A stretch of 64,000 nucleotides of DNA from Paraburkholderia ginsengisoli NBRC 100965 (GTDB lineage: Bacteria > Pseudomonadota > Gammaproteobacteria > Burkholderiales > Burkholderiaceae), in contig NZ_BBJF01000006.1 in NCBI RefSeq assembly GCF_000739735.1, positions 434,001 through 498,000 on the forward strand, given 5' to 3'. The notes below the pieces were generated by a model, which saw only the letters and a list, made by a program, of their open reading frames with translations, did no database searches and had not been told where the DNA came from. A program made the position numbers and the translations under genes. This document shows, one piece after another, positions 1 to 8,349 of this stretch; position 1 is the stretch's first letter, and each line of letters opens with the position of its first letter.

Positions 1-2
1 CA

Positions 3-137
3 TTTCGCGTAAGCGTGATTCATCCGGAGCACCGTCCTGGCCACCCGCTGGCCGGCGCGTTCGTCACGGCGCTGCAAAGCGAAGCTGCCGCGCTGCGGCT
101 ACAATTGAAATGCCATACCGGACCCAGGCGGCAATAA
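3..137 (+). CDS. C-terminal fragment of a protein, possibly a LysR-type regulator
   Basis: An open frame enters from the left edge and ends at a TAA at 135-137, giving about 44 residues. The fragment includes '...VSVIHPEHR...AGAFVTALQ...', which resembles the end of the effector domain of LysR-type regulators, where a '(Y/H)PEHR' strand is followed by a last helix 'xAFVxxL'. Only this tail is visible, so the family is inferred from a short pattern. The rest of the gene lies outside the window. No gene is seen from 138 to 322. Confidence 0.4.
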   Translation, partial: FRVSVIHPEHRPGHPLAGAFVTALQSEAAALRLQLKCHTGPRRQ

Positions 138-322
138 CGGTATTGCCCGCAAAACCACGCGCATTTGCGCGAGCCGGCGCGGATTCTCTCCGCTATCAGG
201 CCGCGCACGCTTCATGCTGAACATCACTAGCAAACCGATCGCGAACGCGAACGGCGCACATCGCGCCATCGCGTCGTGACGGACTCTTCACTCTTCGTAG
301 ACCATCAACAGGAGTTTCCCAA

Positions 323-1177
323 ATGATGAATCGAGACAATCCCGTCTGGCTGATTACCGGCTGTTCCACCGGCTTCGGCCGTGAACTGGCGAAGCTGGTG
401 CTGGAGCGCGGCTGGCGTGCGGTGGTTACCGCGCGCGACGCGTCGAAAGTAAAGGACATCGCCGAAGCGCACGGCGAACGCGCGCTGGTTTTGCCGCTCG
501 ACGTGACGAACCGCGCGCAGGTCGAGGACGTGGTCGCACGAGCGAAGCAGCATTTCGGCCGCATCGACGCGCTCGTGAATAACGCGGGTTACGGTTATCT
601 GGCCGCGATCGAGGAAGGCGAGGACGACGAAGTCCGCGCGATGTTCGAGACCAATGTGTTCGGTTTGATCGACATGACGAAGGCCGTGTTGCCGATCATG
701 CGTGAGCAGCACAGCGGGTTGATCGTCAACGTGTCGTCGATCGGCGGCATTGCGAGTTTCGCGGCGACCGGCTATTACCACGCGACCAAGTACGCGGTGG
801 AAGGTCTGTCCGAATCGTTGGCGCTGGAGGTGAAGCCGCTCGGCATCGACGTGCTGATCGTCGAGCCCGGCCCGTTCCGCACGAACTGGGCGGGACCGTC
901 GATCAAACAATCGGCCACCGTGATCGACGACTATGCGGGCACCGCCGGCGAGCGCCGCAAGCAGACCGAAGCGCGCAGCGGCAAGCAGGCGGGCGATCCG
1001 GTGCGGGCCGCGCAGGCGATCATCGACGCCGCGCTGTCGGAGCAGCCGCCGCTGCGTCTGCTGCTCGGCAAGACCGCAGTCGATCTCGCGTACAAGAAGC
1101 TCGACTTCATGCGCGGCGACTTCGACACGTGGAAAGCCGCGAGCGAAGGCGCGGATTATCCGGAAGGCAGCGCCTGA
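323..1177 (+). CDS. SDR-family NAD(P)-dependent oxidoreductase
   Basis: This 284-residue classical short-chain dehydrogenase has the Rossmann glycine motif TGCSTGFG near residues 13-20. It also has the NNAG motif, a catalytic Ser in 'VSSIGG' and the YxxxK pair in 'YYHATK'. It should catalyse NAD(P)-linked oxidation or reduction of an alcohol or carbonyl in the cytoplasm; the substrate cannot be told. 'CAGGAG' about 10 nt upstream supports the start at 323, although the next ATG (326) is equally possible. It is followed by a hairpin and then a convergent rubredoxin gene, so it appears monocistronic. Confidence 0.88.
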   Translation: MMNRDNPVWLITGCSTGFGRELAKLVLERGWRAVVTARDASKVKDIAEAHGERALVLPLDVTNRAQVEDVVARAKQHFGRIDALVNNAGYGYLAAIEEGEDDEVRAMFETNVFGLIDMTKAVLPIMREQHSGLIVNVSSIGGIASFAATGYYHATKYAVEGLSESLALEVKPLGIDVLIVEPGPFRTNWAGPSIKQSATVIDDYAGTAGERRKQTEARSGKQAGDPVRAAQAIIDAALSEQPPLRLLLGKTAVDLAYKKLDFMRGDFDTWKAASEGADYPEGSA

Positions 1178-1239
1178 TCAGGCGGGCTCGCGCGGCTTCT
1201 TCAACAGGGGCCGCGCCGTTGCAATCGAGCGATGGGAGC

Positions 1240-1259
1240 ACCGGACCGTTCGGTCCGGT
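1240..1259 (+). terminator. Hairpin downstream of the SDR gene
   Basis: ACCGGACC and GGTCCGGT form a perfect 8-bp stem around a GTTC tetraloop, 60 bp past the SDR stop. There is no clear U tract, so termination is inferred. Confidence 0.45.
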
Positions 1260-1306
1260 CGTTATCGAAGCCGGTTTGATTTGCTCAAATCCAAACCGAT
1301 TCCGTC

Positions 1307-1325
1307 AAACCCGTCTACCGGGTTT
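1307..1325 (-). terminator. Hairpin at the end of the rubredoxin gene
   Basis: AAACCCG (1307-1313) and CGGGTTT (1319-1325) form a 7-bp stem with a 5-nt loop. The stem overlaps the rubredoxin stop codon at 1324-1326, between two convergent genes. Confidence 0.4.
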
Positions 1326-1782
1326 AAAACTCGACCAGCGCGAAATCTTCCTTGCCCACGTCGCACAGCGGGCAGCGCCAGTCGGCCGGCACGTCCGCCC
1401 AGCGCGTGCCCGCCGCGATGCCTTCTTCCGGCAAACCGGCCGCTTCGTCGTAGACCCAGCCGCAGATCACGCAGACCCATTGCTTGAAGTCGTCCGCCGA
1501 AACGGCTTGGTCGGCTGCCGACACTGGCGCTTCTGCCGCAGGCTGCACCGGCGTGTCGTCGAGGCTCACGACCAGCGGCGCGACCGTGCCACCGCCGCCG
1601 CTCGCGAGGCGCGCCTGCAAGCTTTCCAGCAAGCGTTGCGCTTCGTCCTGCGTCAGGTCGATCCAGTACGGATCGCCGGCGCCGTCGTTGAGCCGCGCGG
1701 GGGAAAACTGGATTTCTACGGCTACGCCCTTCTTGTACATGGCACTCGGAATATCGATGAAGCCGGCAACGAGTGCCGGCAT
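1324..1782 (-). CDS. Rubredoxin-domain protein with N-terminal extension
   Basis: The C-terminal ~50 residues are a rubredoxin: two C-x-x-C knuckles (CVIC and CPLC) bracket the conserved region 'GWVYDE...GI..GT.W.D.P..W.CP.C', which binds one iron. Rubredoxins are small one-electron carriers. The N-terminal ~95 residues are not typical of free rubredoxins (about 55 residues) and contain a Gly/Ala/Pro-rich linker, so this is a fused form. An internal Met (start at 1740) is an alternative start. A tiny membrane-peptide frame lies just upstream on the same strand. The redox partner is unknown. Confidence 0.8.
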   Translation of the reverse strand: MPALVAGFIDIPSAMYKKGVAVEIQFSPARLNDGAGDPYWIDLTQDEAQRLLESLQARLASGGGGTVAPLVVSLDDTPVQPAAEAPVSAADQAVSADDFKQWVCVICGWVYDEAAGLPEEGIAAGTRWADVPADWRCPLCDVGKEDFALVEF

Positions 1783-1818
1783 GGAGCCGCACGCGCGATG
1801 CGCAGGCAGGCGGTGGAT

Positions 1819-1935
1819 TTAGACCAGATGGTTCAGCAGGATGGAGGCGATCAGGCCGGCAGCGCCGATGAGGCCAAGCAATTGCAGCAGAGTGAGCGAT
1901 TTACGCGGTGCGGTAGTGGCTTGTTGCGTGTTCAC
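1819..1935 (-). CDS. Putative 38-residue single-pass membrane peptide
   Basis: A GTG-initiated frame of 38 codons ends at TAA (1819-1821), just upstream of the rubredoxin gene on the same strand. Its product has a short polar, basic N-terminus (through 'PRKS') followed by one hydrophobic helix (about residues 15-35, 'LLQLLGLIGAAGLIAS'). This is the usual layout of small inner-membrane proteins. There is no in-frame ATG and no strong Shine-Dalgarno, so it is a tentative call. Confidence 0.4.
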   Translation of the reverse strand: MNTQQATTAPRKSLTLLQLLGLIGAAGLIASILLNHLV

Positions 1936-2208
1936 GAGAGATTCTTGAAAGTCGGAAAAAGCGAAATGGTACACGGGTGTGAGCGCGGCACATGCCGATT
2001 AGCGCAAACCCGCGCGTATCGGCCGACATTATCGCCGCTCGCGCGCGTTGCATTGCTCACCGTGTGGAGATGGATTAATTCCGGAAGAGGCGCAAAGCTC
2101 ACCTGCCGTTGCGCCGACTCGCCGCATGGCGGGCGAGCGTGGCGACGCACCCCGCACCCCACACCCCGCACCGCGCCTCGACGTGCGCGGTGTCACACAA
2201 CACGCAAC

Positions 2209-3471
2209 TCAGGTCTTCGCCAGCGGATTGCCCTGGCGCGAATCCCAGAAACGGATCACCGCGGTGTCGCCGGTGCCGGCGCCCACCACCTGATCGGGCG
2301 CGCCACGTTCGCGCAGCAATGCGCGCAGGTCGTTGATGACCGGAAACACCTCGTGGTTCCAGTCGGCGCCCTGCGAATCGTGCGCGCGCTGTTCGGCTTC
2401 GACGATCTCGCGATCTTCCTTGAAGATGCGCTCGGTGAACCACACGAGCAGCGGCCAGGCGAGATTCAGCACGCCGGGAATGCCGGGCTTGCGAATCGAC
2501 AGCAACCCGAAGGTGCGGTTGATGCGCTGCTCGCGATCGAGCGGCACATAGACGATCCACAGATCCATCACCAGCGTCTGTTCGGACGTGCGGATCTGCA
2601 GCGTCTGATACGGATACTCGGTGCGGATCGTCATCACGTCCTTGTCGTTATCGCCGCCGGTCTTGCGGCTCTGGCCGAACACGATCGCTTCGCCGATCGG
2701 CTGCTGACCCGCCATGCGCGCAAACGTGTAATCGACTTCGACCCAGCCTTCACCTTTACGCCGCCCCAGCGAACGCGCGCGCATCTGCCCCATCTGCTTG
2801 CGGTGCAGGAACTGATGGTTCATGTCCATCAGGTTCTCGTGCATGAACGAATAGTGGCAATTCACCGGCCGGCCGAACCGGCGCGTCTTGTACTTCGGGT
2901 CCGCCACCGAGGTGAACGCGGGCAGCGGCCGTTGTTCGGCGAGTTCGGCGTCGCCGGGGAACACGAAGATCAACCCTTCGATCTCCTGACACGGATACGA
3001 GCGCACGCCGTTCGGCAGACGCTCGCGCCCGAGGTACGGCACGTCGATGCACTTGCCCGAACAGTCGTAAGTCCAGCCGTGATAGCCGCAACGAATCGAT
3101 TCGCCCTCGACGACGCCCTGATGCAACGGCACCTGCCGATGCGCACAGCGATCCTCCAGCGCGAACACCTTGCCGGACTCCGTGCGCGCCAGCACGATCG
3201 GGTCGCCGGCGAAGGTCACGCCATGCGTCTTGCCCCGCTTCACTTCATGCGACCACGCGAGCGGATACCAGTAGTCCGGGTGAATGCCGACGCGGCGCAG
3301 ATCGCGCACCGGCGCACCGCCGGCGGCCTGGGCGGGTGCGTGCGCATGAGCCGCTGCGGGCGCGGCGGCTTGAGCGGCGGCATAAGCGGCATTCTGCGAC
3401 GCTGCCTGAGCAGGCGCCGCATCGACGGTTGCATCGACGGTGTCTTGTTCGAGCGGGGGAACAGCATGCAT
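2209..3471 (-). CDS. Rieske [2Fe-2S] non-haem iron oxygenase (alpha-subunit type)
   Basis: This 420-residue protein has a Rieske cluster site, C109-x-H111 and C128-x2-H131 ('CAH...CGYH'). A downstream mononuclear-iron motif follows, 'ENLMDMNHQFLH', with D216, H219 and H223, as in ring-hydroxylating oxygenase alpha subunits. The first ~55 residues are a low-complexity Ala/Pro/His stretch not seen in the core family. The start at 3471 is favoured over 3486 because GGAGG sits 8 nt upstream. No ferredoxin or reductase gene adjoins it. The next genes upstream on the same strand are a glycosyltransferase and cytochrome b561, so the substrate could be a membrane lipid or glycolipid; that is only inference. 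Confidence 0.85.
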   Translation of the reverse strand: MHAVPPLEQDTVDATVDAAPAQAASQNAAYAAAQAAAPAAAHAHAPAQAAGGAPVRDLRRVGIHPDYWYPLAWSHEVKRGKTHGVTFAGDPIVLARTESGKVFALEDRCAHRQVPLHQGVVEGESIRCGYHGWTYDCSGKCIDVPYLGRERLPNGVRSYPCQEIEGLIFVFPGDAELAEQRPLPAFTSVADPKYKTRRFGRPVNCHYSFMHENLMDMNHQFLHRKQMGQMRARSLGRRKGEGWVEVDYTFARMAGQQPIGEAIVFGQSRKTGGDNDKDVMTIRTEYPYQTLQIRTSEQTLVMDLWIVYVPLDREQRINRTFGLLSIRKPGIPGVLNLAWPLLVWFTERIFKEDREIVEAEQRAHDSQGADWNHEVFPVINDLRALLRERGAPDQVVGAGTGDTAVIRFWDSRQGNPLAKT

Positions 3472-3665
3472 ACGTGAAGCCTCCATGCACGAGCAGATAG
3501 AAGGTCGCCGCCCTGCATGTCGAGGCCGGCATCGTCGCCAGTCTACTCGAAGCGGCCGCCGTCCGGGTCGGACCACGGCACGCGCGGCGGTGGTCACGAT
3601 GCGTTGGCTCGCGTGCGAGCGCGCCGGTCCGCGCGCTTGCACGTTGCGGAATCCGCGCGGCGCCG

Positions 3666-5165
3666 TCAGCCCTCGTCGCGCGCCACCAGCCCGGAGCGGC
3701 GTTGCACGCCCCACGCGCGTCCGCCGCGCAGAAATTGCAGCCAGCCGAGCGCCGCACCGACATGTCGCACGAGCTGAAACGTGAACGGCTCGGCGATCGC
3801 CGCGAGCATCGCCATCCCCAGGCTGTTGCCGCTGCGCTCGCCAGTCCAGCGGCGATAAAGATGGATGCTCCACAGGTAGAACGCGAGATCGATCGCGGTC
3901 TTCACGCCGATCACGCTAAAGATCGACACCACGATCGCGCCATGCCCGCCGAACAGAAACCCAGGTAGCAACACGAACGCAGTGAGGCCGTAGATCGGCT
4001 GCATCGTGTCGATCGCCTTGACCGGCAGCATCAGCATGCCCAGCGCGCCGTAGCGCGGATTGCCGGTCATGTCGCGGTTCCAGTACTGCGTTTGCAGGAA
4101 GCCCGCGAACCAGCGACGGCGTTGCCGCAGAAAACTGCCGAGGTTATCCGGCGCGTCGGTGTGCGCATGCGCTTCGCCGACCACCCGCACGTCCCAGCCG
4201 AGGTTGCGATCGACCGAGTAGCGGCGCAGCCGGTGAATCAGCTCGTAGTCTTCGACCAGACATTGCGGATCGAAGCCGCCCACGTCGAGCAGCGCGTCGC
4301 GCCTGAACGACGCGAACGCGCCCGAGATCAGCAGCAAACTGTCCGCGCGCATCCACGCAAAGCGGGCGATGAAGTTGCGCATGTACTCATAAGTTTGGAA
4401 CCACTGGAACACGCGCCCCGACACAGACTTGCCGCAGACCGGCACGAGAATGCCGGCCGCGGCGACCAGCTTCGGCTCGCTCGCGAACGCGGCGCGCATC
4501 GCGTAGGTGGCATCGTCGTCGAGCAGCGTGTCGGCGTCGACGGTCATCACGGTGTCGGTGGTCATCACGCTGATCGCCGCGTTCAGCGCGCGCGCCTTGC
4601 CGCCGTGCGGCACGCGTAGCCAGTACAGGTTCGGATGCAGCGAACTCGCCGCGCTCAGTACGCCGTCGGCCGCGGGCGTGAGGCCGAAGCGTTCGGTGAG
4701 CAGCGCGCGAGTGGCGTCCGTCGAGCCGTCGTCGGCGATCACGATCTGCGCCGGGCCGTGCGTCTGACGCAGCAGCGCGGCGAGCGTCACCGGCAACACC
4801 GCCGCCTCGTTATGCGACGCGACGATCACGCCCATGCCCGGCAAGTCGCGCTGTTCATAGTCGGCTTCGAGCGGCGCCGTGCGCCGCATCAGCGGCAGCG
4901 ATTTCCACGTGACGAACGCGAGCAGCAGCGTGTCGTAGACGACATACGCAATCCCGGTCGACCACGCCAGCGCCCCTTTCAGAAAGAACGCGCGCGCGAA
5001 CAGCAGCAGCCACACGGCGACGACGCTGACATGAATCAACGTGCTCGACAATGTCGCGGGACGGGGCAGGATGCGCGGCGATGCGAGCGCGAGCGCCTGT
5101 TCCAGAGTTTTCTTCAAAGTGGCTGCCGGGTTCGTCGATGCTGCGGTTGTCGGGAAAGGAAACAT
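3666..5165 (-). CDS. Membrane-bound family 2 glycosyltransferase
   Basis: This 499-residue protein begins with two hydrophobic segments (about 42-62 and 68-88). A GT2 catalytic domain follows, with DDGSTD (145-150), the DAD metal motif (210-212), the ED of 'VEDYE' (305-306) and Q-R-R-R-W (348-352). Several C-terminal membrane segments complete the architecture of processive or lipid-linked GT2 enzymes at the inner membrane. The sugar and acceptor are unknown. The start at 5165 lies 22 nt after the cytochrome b561 stop, and the shared strand suggests co-transcription. The ribosome site is weak. Confidence 0.82.
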   Translation of the reverse strand: MFPFPTTAASTNPAATLKKTLEQALALASPRILPRPATLSSTLIHVSVVAVWLLLFARAFFLKGALAWSTGIAYVVYDTLLLAFVTWKSLPLMRRTAPLEADYEQRDLPGMGVIVASHNEAAVLPVTLAALLRQTHGPAQIVIADDGSTDATRALLTERFGLTPAADGVLSAASSLHPNLYWLRVPHGGKARALNAAISVMTTDTVMTVDADTLLDDDATYAMRAAFASEPKLVAAAGILVPVCGKSVSGRVFQWFQTYEYMRNFIARFAWMRADSLLLISGAFASFRRDALLDVGGFDPQCLVEDYELIHRLRRYSVDRNLGWDVRVVGEAHAHTDAPDNLGSFLRQRRRWFAGFLQTQYWNRDMTGNPRYGALGMLMLPVKAIDTMQPIYGLTAFVLLPGFLFGGHGAIVVSIFSVIGVKTAIDLAFYLWSIHLYRRWTGERSGNSLGMAMLAAIAEPFTFQLVRHVGAALGWLQFLRGGRAWGVQRRSGLVARDEG

Positions 5166-5187
5166 GCAAGCGGCGCGGCGCTGATGC

Positions 5188-5799
5188 TCACGGCACCATG
5201 CGCTTGAGCACCGACTTGCGGTCGATCCACTGATGCTTGAGCGCGCCGCCGATATGCATCGCCAGCAATGCGTACAGCGCATAGCCGAGCCATGTGTGCA
5301 GCGCGCCGAAGCGGTCGTGCAGGCTCTCCTTGAGCGCCGGATCGAGATTCATCACGTAGCCGATGCGCGGCCACGGAAACAGGTTGAACAGATGCATCGG
5401 ATGCGTCGCCGCATCTTTCCACGCGGAGTCGTGCAGCCAACCGGACAGCGGCAATGCAATCATCAGCAGATACAGCAGGAAATGCGCGACGTGCGCGGCG
5501 ATCTTCTCCCACGACGGAAACTCGCGCGGCAACGGCGGCGGCCTGTGCGACAGGCGCCACAGGATGCGCAGCAGTGCGAGCCCGAGCACCGTGATGCCGA
5601 TCGACTTGTGCGTATCGATCACCGGACGCACCCAGTCGTCGGGCAACGAATCCGCGCTCAGGCCGAGCACGACGTTGCCGATCATCAGCAGCGCGATCAG
5701 CCAGTGCAGCGTGATCGCGATGCGGGTGTAGCGGGTCGGCAGCGGCGCGCCGGTCGAATCGGTCAGTGAATCGGTCAGTGAATCGGCGTGAGTGTTCAT
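5188..5799 (-). CDS. Cytochrome b561-family di-haem membrane protein
   Basis: This 203-residue protein has four hydrophobic helices and histidines placed as in bacterial cytochrome b561 (for example H32 in 'LHWLIALL', H64 in 'DTHKSIG' and the later 'LHTWLGYALY...MHIGGALKHQ'). The family moves electrons between quinones and periplasmic acceptors. The N-terminus carries a short repeat (SLTDSLTDS) from a tandem GAATCGGTCAGT duplication around 5758-5784. It is the first gene of a probable b561-GT2-Rieske run; an electron supply role for the oxygenase is conceivable but unproven. Confidence 0.85.
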   Translation of the reverse strand: MNTHADSLTDSLTDSTGAPLPTRYTRIAITLHWLIALLMIGNVVLGLSADSLPDDWVRPVIDTHKSIGITVLGLALLRILWRLSHRPPPLPREFPSWEKIAAHVAHFLLYLLMIALPLSGWLHDSAWKDAATHPMHLFNLFPWPRIGYVMNLDPALKESLHDRFGALHTWLGYALYALLAMHIGGALKHQWIDRKSVLKRMVP

Positions 5800-6021
5800 G
5801 GTGGTTTGGTTCACGAGTACGGTACGTGCTGCGAAAGCGGCGAAAATCCGGCCCGCACGCGGCGGCGCCACACGCGCAGCCGGTATCAAGCTAACGCCTC
5901 AGTGTGCCGGTTTATTCCTCCACACGCTTAACGGCATATTTCCGATTGTTTCGGCGACGCGTGCCGTGCGAATGCGATTGTCACGCGCGTGACTTGCAAG
6001 TGCGGTTGTCGCGCTTGCCAT

Positions 6022-6828
6022 CTAACTGCGCGCCCCCGCACGCCGCGCGATCAACGCGGTCGATTCGATCCGCTCGTCGAGCCAGCCATCGGTTGCATGT
6101 GCATCGAGCAGTTCCGCGATGCGCGCCAGCAGTTCGTCGAGCCGGCCGCCGAGCCGCTCGCGCGTCAGGCTCGACATCGACAAAGGCCGCGCGCTCAGCG
6201 ATTCGACCGACACGCGCCGCGTTTCGACAATCGACACACGCTCCAGCGCCGCGAACGCCGACTTCGCGAGCACCGCGTCGTGGCTCTCCCAGTCGTCGGC
6301 TTTGCGCTGCAGGCGCGCCGGATCGCTCTGCGCGTACTCCTCCAGCAACGCGTGATACGGCGCGAGCCAGGCAATCGGCGCGTCGGTGACGATGGCCGTC
6401 GAGAACAGCGCTACTGCGCCTTCCGGTTCGATCAGCGCGTCCAGCCGCGCGAGTGTATCGGCCCGATCCATCCAGTGAAACGCGCGGCCGATGACGGCCA
6501 GCCGGAAGCGTCCGAGCGCCGGCGACAGATCGTACGAACTGCCCTCGCGATACTCGATGTTCGGCGCAATGCCCGCGCCGAGGCCGGCCGCGACGCGCAG
6601 CATTTCGGCTTCGGGATCGAGCGCAAGACCCGCGCCCACCCACGACGAAAACGCCAGCGATAACTGCCCCGGCCCGCAGCCGAGATCGAGCAGCCGATGC
6701 GACCCGCTCAGCCCGCAGGCCTGCGCGACGCGCCGGATCAGTTGCGGCGAATACGCGGGACGCCCGGCGAGATAGTGCGCGGCATTGGTCTTGAAGCGAT
6801 CGGGGATGAAGGGAATCGGAGCGGTCAT
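6022..6828 (-). CDS. Class I SAM-dependent methyltransferase
   Basis: The 268-residue protein has the SAM-binding motif LDLGCGPG at residues 47-54. Features of the UbiE/Coq5-like methyltransferase_11 fold follow, with 'GRAFHWMD' at the position where the family reads 'a.a.HW.d'. It probably methylates a small molecule in the cytoplasm; no substrate is evident. It stands alone, with about 220 bp before the cytochrome b561 promoter side and about 370 bp of apparently empty DNA on its upstream side. Confidence 0.82.
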   Translation of the reverse strand: MTAPIPFIPDRFKTNAAHYLAGRPAYSPQLIRRVAQACGLSGSHRLLDLGCGPGQLSLAFSSWVGAGLALDPEAEMLRVAAGLGAGIAPNIEYREGSSYDLSPALGRFRLAVIGRAFHWMDRADTLARLDALIEPEGAVALFSTAIVTDAPIAWLAPYHALLEEYAQSDPARLQRKADDWESHDAVLAKSAFAALERVSIVETRRVSVESLSARPLSMSSLTRERLGGRLDELLARIAELLDAHATDGWLDERIESTALIARRAGARS

Positions 6829-7198
6829 GGGCGGTTCCTGGCGGGTGGGTGGGGAGCGGCAAGGGTCGCTTGCGAGGTGGCTGCGAGAGCGGCGGACAGC
6901 ATGCTATAGCCATTGCTGCGACGAGGCCCGGTGGGTCAAAGCCCGGTGCGTCTACGGCGCTCGACGCGCCCGCTGCTCGGCTTCACGCCCATGCCCGAAG
7001 CAGGCCATTCGATCAGCAGTCCCACGCTGCAACGTATGCAGTTTGATGGCTCCGCGTTCGCGCAGTTTCCGGCATCCGGCAATTCGCGGCGACCGTAAGC
7101 CCTTAACACCCCAATCGAAACCCGAATGAAAGACGACTCGCGCCCGCACCTCGCTCGCGACACTGCGCGTCATGTTAGGCGAATCGGCCCATCGCCGC
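6829..7198. other. Intergenic stretch with no recognised gene
   Basis: Between the methyltransferase start and the CFA-synthase-like stop I see only short frames of unnatural composition (Arg/Cys-rich) and no strong hairpin. It presumably holds the methyltransferase promoter. Confidence 0.4.
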
Positions 7199-8293
7199 TC
7201 AACGCTTCACAAAGCGGTAATGCCCGACGCCCCACTCGTTGCCGTTCGCGTACCCGAACAACTCGGCCACCGCCATGTAAAACATGCGCCAGCGCTGCAA
7301 CCACACAGCGGCATCGCGCGCGCCGTACGTGTCGGCGAGCATCGGCATCACCCGGTCGCGCGCGCCATCGAGCGCGGCGAGCCAGTGATTCGCGGTGCGC
7401 TCGTAATGCCCGCCGCTCACCCACCACTGCCGCTCCATTCGCAAATCGTCCTGGAAGTTCAGCAATAGCGCTTCGGACGGCATCGTGCCGCCGGTGAAAA
7501 AGTACTTCGACATCCAGTCGCCGCCGTCGCGCACCTCGAAGTGATACGCGAGCGTGCGATGCGCGAAGATGTGCACGAACAGCTTCGCACCGGCGCGCAT
7601 CGAGCGCGCGATTTTCGCGAGCAGCAAACCATAGTTCTTCATATGCTCGAACATCTCGATCGACACCACGCGATCGAAGCCGTCGCCGATCTGCACGTCG
7701 TCGAATTCGAAATCGACGATGTTGCCCGTGACCACCGCGATGTTGTGCAAACCCAGCTCGGCCGCGCGTGCTTCGATGAACGCGCGCTGTCCGTGCGAAT
7801 TCGACAGCGCGACGATCCGCGCGCGCGGATAGCGCGCCGCCAGCCACAACGACAGCGAACCCCAGCCGCAACCGAGATCCAGAATCCGCTGACCGTCGGT
7901 CAGTTCCGCGCGCTCCGCGTAGCGCTCGAACATCGCCGCCTCGGCTTGCGCGAGCGTCTCGTTGCCGGTGGAGTACAGGCAGCACGAGTACTTCAGATGC
8001 GGCCCGAGATGCGCGTGAAAAAACGCGGCCGGCACTTCGTAATGCTGCGTGTTGGCGGCTTGCGTTTCGATGGCGATCGGACTCGCGCGCAAATCGTCGA
8101 GCAGCCGGTTCAGGCGTTGCGAACGCTGTTCGCCGTCATCGAGCGCTTCGTCCCGCAGACGCTGGCGCAGCAACTGCCGCATGCCGAAGCGGATCGCGCG
8201 ATCGGGCAGCCAGCCGCGCTCGCAGCCGCGGATGAGCCAGCCGTCGGCGGACTTGACGGGCATGGTTCGGTGTTCGGTGGTGGACAGGCTCAT
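7199..8293 (-). CDS. Cyclopropane-fatty-acyl-phospholipid synthase-family methyltransferase
   Basis: The 364-residue protein has the CFA-synthase signature: 'QHYEVPAAFF' near residue 83, SAM motif LDLGCGWGS (139-147), a 'EMFEHM' active-site region and the late 'GGHYERTANHWL' segment. CFA synthases transfer a SAM methyl to phospholipid double bonds. Related enzymes make other branched or methylated lipids. It is shorter than E. coli Cfa (about 380). It lies 56 nt downstream of a DUF1295 membrane enzyme on the same strand and likely belongs with it and the lipocalin gene to a lipid-modification unit. Confidence 0.85.
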   Translation of the reverse strand: MSLSTTEHRTMPVKSADGWLIRGCERGWLPDRAIRFGMRQLLRQRLRDEALDDGEQRSQRLNRLLDDLRASPIAIETQAANTQHYEVPAAFFHAHLGPHLKYSCCLYSTGNETLAQAEAAMFERYAERAELTDGQRILDLGCGWGSLSLWLAARYPRARIVALSNSHGQRAFIEARAAELGLHNIAVVTGNIVDFEFDDVQIGDGFDRVVSIEMFEHMKNYGLLLAKIARSMRAGAKLFVHIFAHRTLAYHFEVRDGGDWMSKYFFTGGTMPSEALLLNFQDDLRMERQWWVSGGHYERTANHWLAALDGARDRVMPMLADTYGARDAAVWLQRWRMFYMAVAELFGYANGNEWGVGHYRFVKR

Positions 8294-8349
8294 CGCGTCG
8301 GCTCCCTGGCGTGGTTGGCAGGCTATTGGCGGCTTTCCGAACAGGCGCT

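Noticed and set aside
1129..3477. A 782-codon plus-strand open frame
   Set aside because: It runs antisense to the rubredoxin and Rieske genes, is Arg/His/Ala-rich and has no domain; it is a GC-rich shadow.
6936..7173. Short minus-strand frames between the methyltransferase and CFA-like genes
   Set aside because: Composition is Arg/Ser/Cys-rich, with no ribosome site and no domain.
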